Shown here piece after piece: positions 13,354 through 13,469 of a DNA stretch of 13,469 nucleotides (positions are counted from its first letter, which is position 1; each line of letters opens with the position of its first letter). The notes under the pieces are model-generated. The model was not told where the DNA came from and did no database searches. It saw only the letters and a list, made by a program, of their open reading frames with translations. The position numbers and the translations under genes are program-made. The DNA comes from Desulfobacteraceae bacterium (GTDB lineage: Bacteria; Desulfobacterota; DSM-4660; Desulfatiglandales; Desulfatiglandaceae): NCBI GenBank assembly GCA_011042035.1, contig DQZA01000233.1, positions 1 to 13,469 on the forward strand. Direction: 5' to 3'.

Positions 13354-13469
13354 CTATTCAATTATCTCACTTACTACTCCAGCACCTACCGTCCTTCCAC
13401 CTTCTCGTATCGCAAACCGCAGCTCCTTCTCCAACGCTATCGGCGTTATTAAACTCACCTCCAGCGTCA
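13354..13469 (-). CDS. tuf: Elongation factor Tu, C-terminal fragment (runs off the right edge)
   Basis: The last 37 complete codons and the stop TAG of an EF-Tu gene, ending ELRFAIREGGRTVGAGVVSE followed by IIE. This is the third beta-barrel domain of EF-Tu, which with domain II holds the acceptor and T arm of aminoacyl-tRNA and is part of the kirromycin/EF-Ts interface in known structures. The gene heads the tuf-rpmG-tRNA-Trp-secE-nusG group. It is a second EF-Tu copy, separate from the fragment at the left edge. Whether the two copies are identical cannot be told, because the visible parts do not overlap. Confidence 0.97.
   Translation of the reverse strand, partial: TLEVSLITPIALEKELRFAIREGGRTVGAGVVSEIIE

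Noticed and set aside
1..13469. A hidden defence, mobile or biosynthetic system
   Set aside because: Nearly every base is accounted for by housekeeping genes in a conserved order; no transposase, integrase, array or unknown conserved gene was found on either strand.

Overview
This is the conserved ribosomal-protein and RNA-polymerase locus of a bacterium. Every gene I can support lies on the minus strand, so transcription runs from high to low coordinates. In that order the window reads: tuf 3' end, rpmG, tRNA-Trp, secE, nusG, rplK, rplA, rplJ, rplL, rpoB, rpoC, rpsL, rpsG, tuf 5' start. The order is typical of proteobacteria-like genomes. RpoB carries the proteobacterial-type insertion before its GDKMAGRHGNKG motif, and RpoC carries a trigger-loop insertion. 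Together with the EF-Tu variant GHIDHGKT and the style of the RpoB N-terminus, this suggests a member of the Desulfobacterota (former Deltaproteobacteria). That is an inference from remembered family features, not a database result.

Layout. The right end (about 13,000-13,469) holds the C-terminus of an EF-Tu gene, a zinc-ribbon L33, tRNA-Trp with encoded CCA, and SecE with a long basic N-terminal tail. NusG (GTG start), L11 and L1 follow with gaps of 12 and 20 bases. A 347-base gap between rplA and rplJ carries the L10-type autoregulatory leader, decorated with a strong GC-rich palindrome. L10 and L7/L12 follow. A 135-base gap with two strong hairpins then precedes rpoB, at the place where other bacteria attenuate or process the mRNA. 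rpoB and rpoC (TTG start) are 18 bases apart. The 146-base rpoC-rpsL gap holds a good candidate sigma-70-type promoter and a leader hairpin. rpsL, rpsG and the start of a second tuf gene close the window.

The genes form a growth-related supply line: translation factors and ribosomal proteins of the L7/L12 stalk and the decoding site, core RNA polymerase beta and beta', the elongation/antitermination factor NusG, and the translocon subunit SecE. The visible control points are the L10 leader, the rplL-rpoB hairpins and the rpsL promoter.

The main departure from the usual order is that fusA (EF-G) is missing between rpsG and tuf. I see no mobile element, CRISPR array, defence system or unknown protein-coding system. 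The noteworthy signals are regulatory RNA structures, start-codon choices and the missing fusA. The window begins and ends inside two different tuf genes, which fits an assembly contig bounded by a two-copy repeat.
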